Part shown: in pieces, positions 40,786 through 55,153 of the stretch
Position numbering within the stretch: position 1 is the first letter of the stretch
Layout of the letters: each line of letters opens with the position of its first letter
NCBI GenBank assembly: GCA_028583405.1
Contig: CM053244.1
Location: forward strand, 558,001-622,000
DNA: 64,000 nucleotides
Source: Pogonophryne albipinna
Lineage: Eukaryota > Chordata > Actinopteri > Perciformes > Artedidraconidae
Reading direction: 5' to 3'
The notes under the pieces: generated by a model
The model's database searches: none
What the model was told of the DNA's origin: nothing
Seen by the model: the letters and a program-made list of their open reading frames with translations, nothing else
Program-made: the position numbers and the translations under genes

Positions 40786-40900
40786 AGTAAAAAACTTTAA
40801 CTGAAATAAAGTGCAAAAGCAATTAATATACAGGAATTGTCCTTACAGGAAAACACTGTAATGTTACAGATGTTTCCTCTCTTTTCAAAATCCATTGTCT
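40786..40900. repeat. Right member of the ~115-bp direct repeat bracketing the L1 element
   Basis: Counterpart of 35574-35695, in the same orientation, immediately outside the 5' end of the minus-strand L1. Confidence 0.75.
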
Positions 40901-41523
40901 TAAAATGTTACATTCAAATAACTTAAATAAAGTTCTGATGAGAAAAACAGTTTTTTACATTTTGATTTATTAGATTTGTATGATCAAACATAGAGAACCT
41001 AAAGTTCTACAGGGAGAATACTGTTATTTTACAGCTTTTTTCTAACATGTTCCAATCAAACACATTCAATAAAAAGACATCACAAAATGTTCTGTAGGAA
41101 ACAATTACTCTGAAAACTTAAAATATACAAATATTTGTAGAATTATAGTACACCTAATGAATACAGCATTTAATATTTAACCATACTTATAAACAGTAGA
41201 AACAAAAAGTAAGTTTATTTTTTAAGTTTATTTTGAAACATTCTCAACTGAAAATAATATATGTTCACATTGTTAATTTGAAGGAGCAGTGTGCAGGATT
41301 TAGTACGTCTAACAACGGGGATGTAGGTTCCAACCAATGGATAACTTGTTCACTCACTCTCCTATCCCAAGTTTGTTGGAGAATTGATATTGGCTGCAAA
41401 AAACCTGGGGCCCAATCATGTTTTCTCTGTCCATTCTGCGCTACTGTAGACGTGGCAGTGCAACCTAGAGGACAAAAAGATAACAATTGGTAAACCATAA
41501 TGATGGATGTTATTACACACACA
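40901..41523. other. No gene; start of a common fish repeat at about 41280
   Basis: AT-rich. The words ggagcagtgtgcaggattta and gtctaacaacggggatgtag at 41284-41325 resemble the beginning of a widely dispersed fish MITE. The rest shows nothing. Confidence 0.4.
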
Positions 41524-43079
41524 CAGGGGCGCCGCCAGGGATTTTGGGCCCCATGAAAAGATATCACATTGGGCCCCACCACCAGGCCCAGACCACGCCA
41601 ACCAAGCACAATTGCTGTAACCACACCTCCAGAACCCAACCCACTCATTTATGCTTTAAATAACTCTACCTGTACAGGCTTGCATCTATCTTGTAGTCCA
41701 ATACTAACTGCACAATATTTACTGACACTGAGCTGTGAACATATAACACTGTGCAGACGTGCAACATTCTACTGCAACATTCTGCTGCAGTAGAATTCAC
41801 TATTTGATATAACACTAACATTCCTGACAATAGACCTCAATAGTCATCTTTTATGGTGTACATGCCTTTTTAATAAAAAATGTGAATGGAACATTCATAA
41901 ATCTAAATAAATATAACTTAAATATACATGACCTCTTAAATTAAAATAACACCAATATTATCATTTATAAAATCCTATAACAAAAAAAAGAACATAAGCA
42001 GCAGATTTTTTTTATTAAATATACATACCAACTACAAAATAAGCGGGTATTAAAGTGTAAATGGACAACAAAACGGAAATGGAAGTGAAAAGGCCTGATG
42101 GTGGTGCTAAATCAGAGCCTATTACCTGTTCTCAGTCTTTTTCTCATCATGCATCTTCTGTGTAGTGATCCAATATCGTTGGATAGCCTTGCCCTTCAAC
42201 AGTTATTACGAGCCCTGGCTCAGCCTTACTCACCAAGAGCCCAGCGCCTAGCCTTCTTACGGGCAAAGTCACTGATCAAGTCCTTGAAGTCCAGCTTTCT
42301 AGCCAACTGGCTTTCAATGGACAGCATGGCAAGACTGCAAAGCCTTATGGGGGGACAGGACAGGGACAGGGACAGGGCTGCGGAGCCTAAAGATGGATCT
42401 GTTGGTCCTGGCACCAGGGGGGGGGCAACTGATTTAGTATGAATAGCTGCTAAAAATGTACCTGCATGTATTAAATGTCAGCTAAAAGAGGAGTGAAATG
42501 AAAAACCTCAGCATTTTCTGTGATATTAACAGAACTTAATGTCAGCAAAACATTACAATTATTATGTACAATGAACTAAGCTTAGCTAACAGACTAATTT
42601 CCACCACTCATAGACCACACCCACCTCTTCTTTTGAAAAACTGGGTGACATACTGTCGCCCTTTAGTCCCTCTCTTGTCTTTTCTCTCCTTTCTTTTCTT
42701 TTTTGAAAGCCTGACTTTGTTAGTCGTTGAGACATCGTACACACGTAAATACTAGCATCCTTCCTCACATGCTCTCACTCTCTGCTGCTAGGAAGAGCGG
42801 TGCCGCACAGTGTTTGGAGTCAGGACCAAACCATTACATGTAAATAGAGGGGGGTGTACAGAGGCTTTGGATAATTAACTTTTGGAAGAAAATAAGTGAA
42901 ATGAATCGTAAGTTTAGTGAGTACATTATCAATATAACGTTATATTAACGTTAATTATTGATGATTGATGAAAGGTTACGTAAACATTTTTTCTTAATGT
43001 TCTAAAAATGTTTGGGACCCCTGTCAGTCACGGGCCCTTAGAATCGTCCTAACTTTTCACCCCCTTACAGCGCCCCCTG
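41524..43079 (-). mobile_element. hAT element remnant with transposase exon fragment
   Basis: The ends are caggggcgccgccaggg and the complement of the right end, cagggggcgctgtaaggg, with gggcccc words beside both, as in many fish hAT copies. The 8 bases outside are cacacaca (left) and cacataca (right), one mismatch, though the target is itself CA-rich. Within it a minus-strand exon remnant (see 42234-42330) shows the presumed orientation. Confidence 0.72.
42234..42330 (-). pseudogene. hAT transposase exon remnant
   Basis: The minus strand reads MLSIESQLARKLDFKDLISD, then FARKKARRWAL, closing at a consensus splice donor (ctcttg then gtgagt). The pattern of a Leu/Ile-rich helix followed by DF..LI..FA..KARR is the end of transposases and transposase-like genes of the hAT/ZMYM type. 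Only this exon is left; the upstream part is frame-broken and rich in simple repeats (ggacag). Confidence 0.5.
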
Positions 43080-44334
<1,255 letters not shown>

Positions 44335-44462
44335 AACACAGAGAGAGGGAGAGAGAGAGGGAGAGAGAGAAAGAGAGAGGGAGAGAGAGAGGGAGAGAGA
44401 GAAAGAGAGAGGGAGAGAGAGAGGGAGAGAGAGGGAGAAAGAAAGAGAGGGAGATAGAAAGG

Positions 44463-44512
<50 letters not shown>

Positions 44513-44728
44513 GAGGGAGAGAGGGAGAGAGGGAGAGGGAGAGAGGGGGGAGAGAGAGAGGGAGAGAGAGAGAGAGAGAGGGGGGGGAGAGAGAGGGAGA
44601 GAGAGAGAGAGGGAGAGAGAGAGGGAGAGAGAAAGAGAGGGAGATAGAAAGGGAGAGAGAGAGAGAGAGGGGGGGGGAGAGAGAGAGAGAGGGGGAGAGG
44701 GAGAGAGAGAGGGGGAGAGAGAGGGAGA
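44335..44728. repeat. AG-rich polypurine tract, about 390 bp
   Basis: Almost every base on the + strand is a purine, built of gagagaga and gggaga variants with imperfect internal higher-order repeats (gagatagaaagggagagag appears twice, at about 44451 and 44641). Long mirror-symmetric purine tracts can form triplex DNA. The serine/leucine/proline minus-strand frame is an artefact. Confidence 0.95.
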
Positions 44729-47700
44729 ATCAGTGTCAGATGGTCTTTGTGTGAAAGTGTGCCTGTGGGTGGGTGATGCATATGCCTTATGAGAAAGTGT
44801 GAGTTAGGGTTTAACTATGTGTGTATGTCCCTGGTGGAGGAAGGGCTAACGGGTCAGGGGTCACCGGTGTCCTACAAAAGGGGCCCGAGCCCCCAACAAA
44901 AAGTCATGTGCCTGCAGTGGGGGCAGGGAGGAGAAGGCTTATTACCAACCGGCCCCCGTCTGGCCTCTAACAATGACGGATCAGCATCTGCACATCCCGA
45001 CACACTGACACTTATCCCTCAGCGGGAGAGAGACCACGACAGATAGCACCAGGGAGAGGGGGCGGGGGGGTGGACATCTGTAGATATGTAGCAGCATGTC
45101 GCGGTGCGGAGCTGCCTGCTGTCGAGCAGCAGCAGATTGGCTGATCTGGGACTGCCATCCATCTGCATCTCATTGCAGCCTTTCAATATGTCCACTTGGA
45201 ACAAATAACCTTGTGCAGTATGAAGTGAGGGGCGAGCGCTACGAGCAGCAGCAGAGGAACAGGTGCAGAGACCCCCCCCCAGTCTAGACCTGCCCTGCAG
45301 CCTGGTCAACGCCTCTGACCACAACAGAATCGGTTTTATAGAAAGGAACCAAAAATAGTACTATTACAAAAGTTATTTTCAAAAAAAAATGTAAGATAAT
45401 ATGTACACAAAATATAAATATGTAGAAGACTGAGTAAAGTCGAATAAAATACGACAGATAGTAATGTCATGAAGCAACAGAGTTGAATGGAAACATGTGT
45501 ATAATCATTTATTATGACATGTGTAGATGTTGCTATGCACCCAGATGTATCTACTCCCTTACTTCACACATGTATGAGACCTTGTGTATCTGCTCATGCA
45601 ATGAACTCAATGTTGGTGGCTTTCATCTGTAGAAAACAGCAGAAAGTATATAGCTCCAATGTTTCTGTTGTGCACGAGATCTCCCCAGCATTGATTCATC
45701 GACTTGAATCCTCAAAAGGAACTTCACATGCAAGTCCCAAAGTAAGTTCTTCAGATGGACTGCCAATTACCAAGATGACTTTTAGTTTGGCATCAAAGAC
45801 CTGAACCAATGTCCCACTGCACACTGTTTGACATGAGCACTCAGGGACATCCCACACAGGGACTTCCTCCCTACAGCCCCATGAAGCTTTGTATAATGAA
45901 TGCGGTGGTCCAAGTGAAGTGCAGCTACTCCCTTAATTGCACCTCTCCCCTTTTTCTCACTGTGAAAACACTGTAGCTTGTTATGATAGGAGGAAAAGCA
46001 AGGGAGGGAGGAAGAGTAGATTAGAAATGAAAGCAGAAGCCAAGGGGTGGGGGGGCTCAGTGATGGTGGGGCGTTCTTTAGGCAAGACTAATGAATAAGG
46101 TGTCGTGACTGACGACTGGGGCTTTCTCATGGAAATCAACGCTGGCAAAGTCATTAGGAAGCTCTTTCATTAGCTTAAACACAGCTATGCAAAGAGATGC
46201 CTCATCTCTCTCTTCCTCCAGCCTACCCCAGCGGAGGATCCCTGTTGGGAGTATTGGATTTGTTTGAGCCTTAAGTTTTCATTAACAAACCCACTGGGAT
46301 GAATGGGCATAAAGAAAAAGAACAGCGGCGGGGAGAACTGAGGAGAAAGAGAGTGTACAATGCACCAAATCAGATCATTAGGGTGTTTTCCCAAAGATAT
46401 TTTTATCCTGCACGAGGCTTTGATTCATATTAATAGTCAATTAGCCCTGCTATTAACATGCATGCCAGAACTCAGTCCCATATGTGGGAGAAGAGGCTCA
46501 TCGGAGGAAAGCTCCTGAGCTGACATTTCAACTTTTCCTTATGCAAATCATCCCCCTCTTCTTCCACTCTACCTATTTCCTTTTTTTATTTAATGTATGT
46601 GTAGAGATGCTTATGAATGATTCAGTGAGGAACAGATGCTGCTAAGTGTTTGTGGCTCTTAATGTGAATCGGGCTGCTTTTAACGTGTCCCTCCACATCA
46701 ACACACAGGTACCGGCCCCCGGCGAGGGGCTGGCTGTGGCCCACATTTCAACCATGTGATTTAACTGTACAACACACACACACACACACACACACATGCG
46801 TAGATGCCAGGAGACTTTTTAGCTGTCGGAAAATCTTGTTTACTTTTCATTTTTACACCGAGCCTTGGCCTGCTCTGGGGCTTTCTCATCTCCGCTACAC
46901 TTCCAAAAACTTGTACTGCCTGCACTCGTGCTTTTCCCCTGTCTATTTCTCTTAGCGACTCAAACCAACTGGCGGATTTCAGAGCGGACCTGAACAAATA
47001 TACACTCAGTTGTTTCTACAAGCTCAACTCAGTCATTTCTTGGGGAAGAAATGTCTTTCTCTCTTGTTTATCTGAGCATGCGCCACATGAGACTCACTGA
47101 TGGTGTTTGGATGAGAAGATTATCTGAATTAGAACTGTACTTCCTTCAGAGGTCTGCCTCTAATGGAGGTCAAAGCGAGCAGGGATCATGCTGCTGCCAT
47201 TAGCTAGTTCAACACTGAAGCCTTTAAGGTTGGCTGAGATGAGGCCCATGCAGTTTCCTCCCCAGGCCCAACCTGGAATGTGTTTAGATAAAGCACATGG
47301 GTGTGAGGATCATTAGGACTGGCCTGGATATGGGCTGTGTAATAAGCACACCCTTTAGTGTCCCCTTCCCCTACCCCTGGGCCCCCATGATAAACGCAAC
47401 TGCTGTTTTACTGTCTGGACCTTTTAATTAAGGTCGTAAAGAAAGATCCTGCAGTGATAGCTAATACTGTGGCTAGTCACTGTGAACCCTATGGAGGCTG
47501 TTGTTGACTGTGTGAGGTTTTGTAGCAAGCAATTATTCAAACTGCTCTGTGGTGCACGAGTACTCATTGGGAAATGAGTTTGCCTGTAAAGTTGGTGATA
47601 GCTTTTAATGAAGAGCAAATCTAATGACTGCCCCCCACTTTACACTTGGTCCTGTGTGTCATTTCATTATAACAGCACAACAAAAACAATAAAATGGAAA

Positions 47701-48434
47701 ATATGATGTTATTTCATCAGCTTATTAGTTCCGATGTAATGACTTTAGATGCTTGCTAATAACGTTTGTGCATTAAGTAATCTGTTTACAGTTTAATAAC
47801 CAGTTGATTGTGTCTGCCATGCCACACTATGTAATATCAACAGGGATGGGGAATTGCACACAAAAGAGCAACTAGTGAAGAGATTGTAGACCAGATTAAA
47901 AAGCAGATCTCAGGATCTCCAATGGAGCGCTCCTGTCCCAACAGAAGGAGAGAGTCTAGCCTACTTCCAAAGCTGATCCACATATTTAAGTTTCCACACA
48001 AATGGCCCAAAAATTAAGAACACGTGGTGCTTTGGAGAGAAACATTCAACCCCCACAATAAAAAGAAAAAGAGAGAGAGAGAGAAAAGCAAGCGCCTGCC
48101 TCACATCTGCCAAGACAAACAGAAAGAAGAAGTGGGGGCTGCGGATAGTAAATCTTTAGTCTAATGAATGAGCACTCCCCAAAATATGTCACCCATTGAC
48201 CCTGCACGTTGTCAACATTCAACTCCAGCCACATTGGAGGCTTTTGTTCTCTCCTCTCTCCCCCCCAACACTCGGGTCAGCCCAAAGAAACTCTTTCCTT
48301 ACTGCTGTCGTTCCTCTATTGTCCTGCTAGCATGCGTCATCAACAACTCTCAGTTTAAAAAAAAATAGCTTTCAGCCTTGTGTCGCTGAGTCTAACTCTA
48401 CACAAAACCTAGTTAACGTTTACTGACACCAAAG
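44729..48434. other. Gene-free flank upstream of pcdh18, low-copy in appearance
   Basis: No frame, RNA gene or clear repeat beyond a short (CA)n at 46771-46797. Several homeodomain-type TAAT cores occur (for example 46430-46450), and the composition at about 46090-46560 is mixed and non-repetitive, as in conserved enhancers. Conservation cannot be judged from one sequence. Confidence 0.4.
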
Positions 48435-48468
48435 CAAATAACAGTGCCTGACGAGGCACTGTTATTTG
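48435..48468. repeat. Perfect hairpin, 15-bp stem and 4-base loop
   Basis: Bases 48435-48449 (caaataacagtgcct) and 48454-48468 are exact reverse complements around gacg. The stem is too short for a microRNA precursor, and no poly-T or coding neighbour gives it a role. Confidence 0.85.
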
Positions 48469-50560
48469 TAGTTTACAGGTTTGAAATGTTACCTAAATGA
48501 GACACAAAAAAGTGTTTGCTTAGCATCTGGCAGATACTCCTAAGAACTAGGTGAAGAGAAAGAGGGGTGGGGTGAGATAAATAAAGATTGATTGATACAA
48601 AAAGATAGCGTTTGAAGGTTTAGAGAATATTAAATTGCAATTGGCGGGACAGTAATCTCCCAGTCAGAGGGTATGAAAAGAAGGCGTAGACCAGGAGACG
48701 CTTTTGTGCAACTTGAAAAACAAGTGATCAGGTATCAGGGCAGCATATGCCAGGCGTGTGTCCGTCAGGGAGGCGGGCTTTGGCTCAGTCACACCATGAA
48801 TGTGAGGCAGGACCCAGTGTAGGAGCGCCTGTGATCTTTGTGACCAGCCCTGCTCTGTTCCTCCATGAAACGCTAGACTACTGTGAGTCTGTTTAGGAGA
48901 CCCAGAGTCAATTAGCCTCGCAGCACACAAACCCAGGCGCAGTCCTCGCAGACGGATGGATACCTTTGTAGTGTTTGTCAGCACTGCTCTAATTTACAGA
49001 GCTGACAATACGCTGCCTGCAGACAGTATCGATGAGATGTTCCTGATTTTTGAAGCTCATGAATATTTGATGTGAGAAACAACATCTACTACTGCTACAA
49101 GCCTAGTTCAAAAACTGTAGCTACTGTACTGAGGATATAAGGCTTTCTCTCTGAGTCCCTCTATAGAAATCTTTCATTTTTATTCTCAGGGCAAATCATC
49201 CCTGCACATTTAGAGAGCATTTTACACTGTGTGGTTTCTTTGTGAGAGCTGCTCTTCAAGATGAAGCAGGACATCTAAAAGCATCTTTTCAAATCGGAGA
49301 AAGTCAACAAGGTAAATGTTAGCGGCGCACAGCACATTCCTAACAAGACAAGGACCGTGTATACAGCTCCTAGACACCATTACCAAGTCAAGGAGCTCTT
49401 TCAATACCTCAAAATGTGAATGGAGTCCCCGGGGGCACTTAACAAGATGCACCCTGGGTAGATGCAGGGGCTGTAAAGATGGGCTGGCAATCCAGAGAAG
49501 ACAATCAGAGCTGATCAGAGACAAGAGGACAGCAAACAAGCTTTCTGCTGCAGAGGGGCTCACAGTTTACACTGTTACTCTGAAATGACACGTTCAAATG
49601 GATTTACAAAAAGAATATGTATCTTTATTCTTTCATGTGACACAGGCCCACAGCATTTACTTTAACAACAGGCAGATCTTTCATTCTAAATGTATAGATA
49701 TACTGATGCTGACTAACACTTCTTTGCACAACATCAAACACGGTTTTTCAGAATAAGCAGGGCTATTTCAAATTGAAGAGATAATTCAATAGCTGCATTT
49801 CAGACGCATGATACATTTGATATATTATGTAAAGTATATGTTTCATATCAGCACTGTATCACACCTTTTTACGTTGTGACCAAATTGGTAAGGATTAACT
49901 AATAAAATGTGGTTAGGATACAAATGAAAAACAAGAGATTGTTAAAAAAAAGATTGCAACGTCATGTGACAAACTCGCAAGACACACCATGGTCAGAAAT
50001 AACACACACCAGCCTGTACACTGTCTCCTGTGTAAAAGTCCCACCGTATAACCTTCAATAACAGTCACTTGTGCACTGGTCTGTGTTTCTATATGTTCAT
50101 TACCCAGGCTGATCCAAACAGGCCATTTCTTTATAGAGCTTGCCCACGAAGCACACTATTGTAAAGATAACAGAGAACGAAGACGCAGTGTGTCAGGTGT
50201 CTTTGACTTTTTTGAGGGTTGTTGTTCCTCTTGATAACTGCATAAAACACAATATCATGCTCAGCCACTTTCTTCAAAACTAAAATAGACGTCATGACAA
50301 ATGTCCATGTGTCCAGAGGAGACAAAGATGCAAATGTGCAGTTTGCATAGTTGCAGACGTGTCACCATACTCTGCGTCCTTCTTTCTGTCCGAGCGGCAG
50401 CATTGGTCTTCACTGTGACAAACCAAAAGAGACTCGCTCTTCCTCTGGGCAGAAACAAGGTTTGGAAAATGTTAGGTCTCGCTTTATGCTACAGAAACAG
50501 TAAACATCCCAGATTAAAAGAACATACCTTGTTGGTACACATTTAAAGGAATTTGTTCAA
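48469..50560. other. No gene recognised
   Basis: Intergenic, with open frames near chance length. Nothing repetitive stands out. Confidence 0.4.
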
Positions 50561-50900
50561 TCAAAGATATTTCATTATTCAGTTTCTTTCTGAGCATGAG
50601 ATAAAAGTAGCTTAGCTTAGCTTAGCTCAGGATAAAGACTGGGGGACACCTGACTATACCTCACTATAACACTCATTGATATTTACATTAAATGATTGCT
50701 CCGTTTATTAATCAGTGATTTAAACATTACAATTAGCGAGTGTTAGAGACGTGTTGGAACGATTCATTAACAAAACAATTGTCTTATGTTGACGCTGAGG
50801 TAACCAGATATTGTATATTATCTGTTTACTTTTGGATTTCCCAAATGCTGAACTGTGCCTAAGAGTCAATAGTTTATTTCGTAAAACGATTAGACACTAG
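50561..50900. mobile_element. Diverged copy of a common fish repeat (agcttagcttagc type)
   Basis: The segment gtagcttagcttagcttagc then tcaggataaagactggggg resembles a widely dispersed fish repeat that carries ttagcttagcataaagactg. The boundaries are unclear. Confidence 0.4.
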
Positions 50901-52136
50901 CACCTGGAGTGCACAGCGAGCTTGGGGCACTCCTCAGGGATCAGAGGTTTGCCCAGGCTGAATTTCAAGCTAAATGCTGAATGCTAACGTTACCTCCATC
51001 ATGGAGCCATTGCGTGCTCACCTCCAATAAATGGGGAAATATAAAGGCTCCAGCAACAGTTATACTTTAGACAGAAGTGTGCTGACTCAGCTTGCGATTT
51101 TAACTTTAGTGTTTCACCATGACAATATACCCCTTAAAGCGTAAATGTTATTCACCAGTTTGCTGTGGAAGAACTTCACTGGCCTTCTGTTGGACCTCAC
51201 CTGTGGTTCTTACAAATATAATCTGTGCAACGTGTGGGTCTTTAAATACTCCTGGCCCTATACACTCTGCTTATTAGCTGCCTGCAAGGGTGTAAATGTC
51301 CTTTAATGCGTGCCATGATGGTCATGCTCTTAGTATTTATAGGAGCTTTAAATTAGACATTTCATTATAGTAACAAACAACACTTGAACAGATGATCATC
51401 TGGTGATGCTTCACATTTAAATGTAAACTCGTGCCATCCCTGGCCATGCTTGGAGGGTGGAGGAGACCCCCTCTCTCTGAGCTCAAATCCCTTCCGTCTT
51501 GCGCGAGCTAACAGCATGGTAATGAGATGGTGGCAGATGCTCGCGTGCCTTTACAATCCTCCTGACCCCGACACACACCGACCCTCCTCCTGCTGCAGAG
51601 AGGTGCTGAGTTCTACTTACAGGCAGGAACACAGATTAATAATAACAACTTGTTTTAAGTTAACTCTTATTAAAACCCTTGTAGCTTTCGGTTGTTTTCC
51701 TATCCTCACTTTATTTCCTGATCCTCCATGGCTCGTGTGAATCTCAATACGTTTGCTTTCTTGACATAATAACTTGGAGTTTAGAAAAAAACTGATCAAA
51801 ACAGGGAGCACAAATATTTCCATTTTCTAATATAAGTGCACACACGGCACTAACCACAACCGCCCTGCCCGCACACCCCTCTCTGTGTGCGCCGCCCTCT
51901 CCACCTGCTGGGCTGCCTTTGTCGTCGGTGTCTCCTCCTTCATTTCATTGACAAAGTTGCTGAGCCCGTCGCCCCCCCCCCACTCCGATCCGAAATCCTT
52001 TTAGTGCTCTTCTGGTCCCCAAGGACTGACTGAGCTTCCACCCCCCCGAGTCAAACACATCTCTGCAGCACGAGACATTTAATGAACATGGGCTTTGTCA
52101 GACATAACGTGATAGCAATGCAACAACTTCATCATC

Positions 52137-52171
<35 letters not shown>

Positions 52172-52942
52172 AGTTTCCTGATCATTTGTATTATTCTATC
52201 ATACAGTAACAGTGGGGGGAATTTGGCATGCAGCCACACAGTGTCACACACGGCACTTTTGGCTAGAATATGTGTATGTGTAACGGGTGGGATTGTTATT
52301 TATTTGCAAAGGAAAAGTGATTTGCGCGCGTTACTCTCCCCCATGATGCCATTAGCGCACCATCAGCTCCTCGCCGGGGGTGGGGTAGGGGGGGGGTGCA
52401 GCTCGGTGAGCAGGGGCACTGGCCCGTGGCTAACGTTGTTATTTGTTATGCGACTCTGGAATCAGTTGTTCTCTTGTAGACGTCCTGGGCGGCGTGTCTG
52501 CTCCCATGAGAGAGACTCAGAGTTGTCACTGCACATGGATAGAGCTTGGCACCGTGCGTAATGGTTCTGTAGATGCGTAATGGCCTGATACAACTGACTT
52601 TTCCGCCTGCAAGCGTTGCAAGTTACAGAACACATGTAGGCTTTTGTTCTGACAGGGAACAGTGCAGTGAGTCCGTTCAGATCTGCATCCAAAAATCCTC
52701 TAAACTAAATGTCAATAAATATGATCATGTGAACATTTTGAGGACTATCTCCGATCTCAGAGGACACTTTGAGAGACATCATATCTTTCCATATCATACT
52801 TTATAACACTACAAAAGGTAGGGGTGGTCGCCCTGGTGATGGACATCGGACACTAATGTCATGATAAAAACGAAATGTGCATCATTTTAAAAGTGTGGAC
52901 TGAATGGACACTTTGCCCTTGTTGAGTCTCTCAGCATGATTG
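50901..52942. other. No gene; one (CAT)n run
   Basis: Contains (ATC)n at 52136-52171 (about 12 units), poly-C near 51972 and poly-G near 52380. A His-rich frame of 159 codons over the ATC run is not supported as a gene. Confidence 0.45.
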
Positions 52943-53019
52943 AGTGTGTGTGTGTGTGTGTGTATGTGTGTGTGTGCGTGCGTGTGTGTGCGTGTGTGTG
53001 TATGTGTGCGTGTGTGTGT

Positions 53020-53088
<69 letters not shown>
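52943..53088. repeat. (GT)n microsatellite with interruptions, about 70 units
   Basis: The left half carries tatg and tgcg variants; the right half (53030-53088) is pure. Confidence 0.95.
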
Positions 53089-54789
53089 CAGCTGATGTCC
53101 ATGGGTTTCTCAGAGGCAGATGGCGCTACGCACTGCCTGTTCCCACGGGTCACACGCAGGAATTTAAAATGCAGATAAAATCCATCAGAGAGACCGTCCT
53201 CTCGGAGATGCGGCTCCAGATAATTTGCTCTGTTGAAACCGATCAGCGCTGCGGTTATCAGATATGGCTCACACTCCAAATGAAGCTTATTGAGAATATA
53301 GATAAAGAATCTGCGCAGCGCTACTCATTACTTTTCCAATGATTTGGGGAAAGGGAATCTGGGGAACCTTCAGAATGTGACTGCAGTCTGACACGCTGAT
53401 GAGGATGTGCTATAGAAATGTTTGCTGTGATGAACTTTACACATTTCAGAGCGGATTAATACGTGCCATAAAAACACTGATCAGCTTCTGTCATATCCAC
53501 TGAATCAGATCAGCTTATGATACATCCAAATAAAGTCAATCCACAGAGCACACATTGCCTCTCATAACTGCTGCACAGAAAACGCATAAGAGTGGGTAAA
53601 ACGAGTTTTCCACAGCAATATGAGGAGGATATTAGATTTGATCTGACTTGAGCTAGGGCTAATTCTCACTTGGTGTTATTTGGCCGGGGGCCGTCTCTGA
53701 ATGGAGGGTAATTGCCGGTTTGGGCTGTCGGAGGCCCGGCCAGATGGCCTGCTGTTTGGCTCATAAAGCTGCTCGCCCAGTTGTTTGCTCGCTGAGACAC
53801 TCTGAGTGAGCGGGATGGTAATTTGGTCGGATCAAGAGATGTAGGCTTCCATACAACATTATTATGCATCAGGAGGAGGAGGGTGTTTGTGAAAAGAGCA
53901 CACGTGGAGGGTCAGCTGAGCGGAGGGCAAACCACCACAACCCTTGGTGAGTGTGAGAATAGAGTTTATAGGGCAAAACAATCGAGAAACATCCCAGAAC
54001 CTTTTTAACGTGTCATCACTCTTCATGAAATATTTGATGTAAAATGTGAATCAAGCAGTTGACAACTTTTTTTCTGATATTAACTTAAACACACTTGATA
54101 TCCCATATATCAAAATGAGACACCTTTTGTTCTTTGTAAGGGAGACAAAACATGGACTTATTGGCAAAAAACGATTAGATGGAATAGTCGTTTTATGCCT
54201 TTTTGCATGCCCTTTGTGCAAAAAAAGGAAATGAATGCAGTAATATGGTCACGTGATTATACAGTTATGTAAACTAGCTGAGACATTGCTCTTGGGTATC
54301 AGAAACAAACAACTTTTAAAGATGTTCTAATGATAGAACAGTTGTTGGTTTGGTTGTGGTCGCATAACCACTGAGACTCATGGGCACACTTGGCTTCAGA
54401 AATGTCTTGCAGTGATTTAAAACATGTTCCTCGTGAGCCAGGCAGACGTGTATGTATTCAGATTTAGTGGTATGTTGTTCATCATTGCGCGCCCGGTGCG
54501 CACAAAGCAGAGCAAATACACAGAATGAAAAAATTATATCTGATAAGCTCCAAAGAGAAAATGATGACACTTAATTATTAGATTAAAAACAAAATCCTGT
54601 AAAAAAAAAAATAGCCTTGTTTTGGCTCTTGATGATCGATGTTAAAAAGTCATCACTATCATTGTGTTTGCTTTTAGAGTGTGCGCCGGGCCACAGCGAC
54701 AACTTTGTGTTTTACCCGCGCATAATAAAAGCCGCCCTGGCACACTTTGTGAATTGCTACCATAACAATGTAAGTCTGCCGCGGGTCAG
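53089..54789. other. Gene-free DNA immediately upstream of the pcdh18 promoter region
   Basis: No gene. Low-copy blocks at about 53640-53960 and 54680-54800 have balanced composition and a palindrome-like ccggcc/ggccgg cluster, so they are candidates for promoter-proximal control elements. No specific factor site can be assigned with confidence. Confidence 0.35.
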
Positions 54790-55104
54790 GGTGCCGTTAT
54801 GTTAAAAAGTGGCGGAGCCCGGAATATTTCCTCCTCTGGCCCATTGTTGTGGCACACTTTTGATTCTGGCTGTCTTCTGTGCTAGAGGGAGGCGGGAGAG
54901 ACGGGGCTGCCATCAATAGTCTCTCCTGTGCGGCTTGAAGGAGGCCATTCTGGTGATTTAGGGGGAGAGGGAGCGGAGGAGGTGGGGGGGGAGTACTTTT
55001 GTGTGGAAGAGAGACGCAGTTTGGGTGCGGGGCGGGCAGAGCGCACAGAGCGAGGCGCGCGCACACACTCCCTCCTTCTCTCTCTCGCTCACACACTCAC
55101 TCAC

Positions 55105-55153
<49 letters not shown>

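Noticed and set aside
41233..41648. Frames of 86-127 codons on both strands near the hAT end
   Set aside because: They cross repeat sequence and the element boundary and have no recognisable domain.
52082..52561. His-rich frame of 159 codons with a run of histidines
   Set aside because: The histidines come from a (CAT)n microsatellite; the rest has no domain and no splice or start support.
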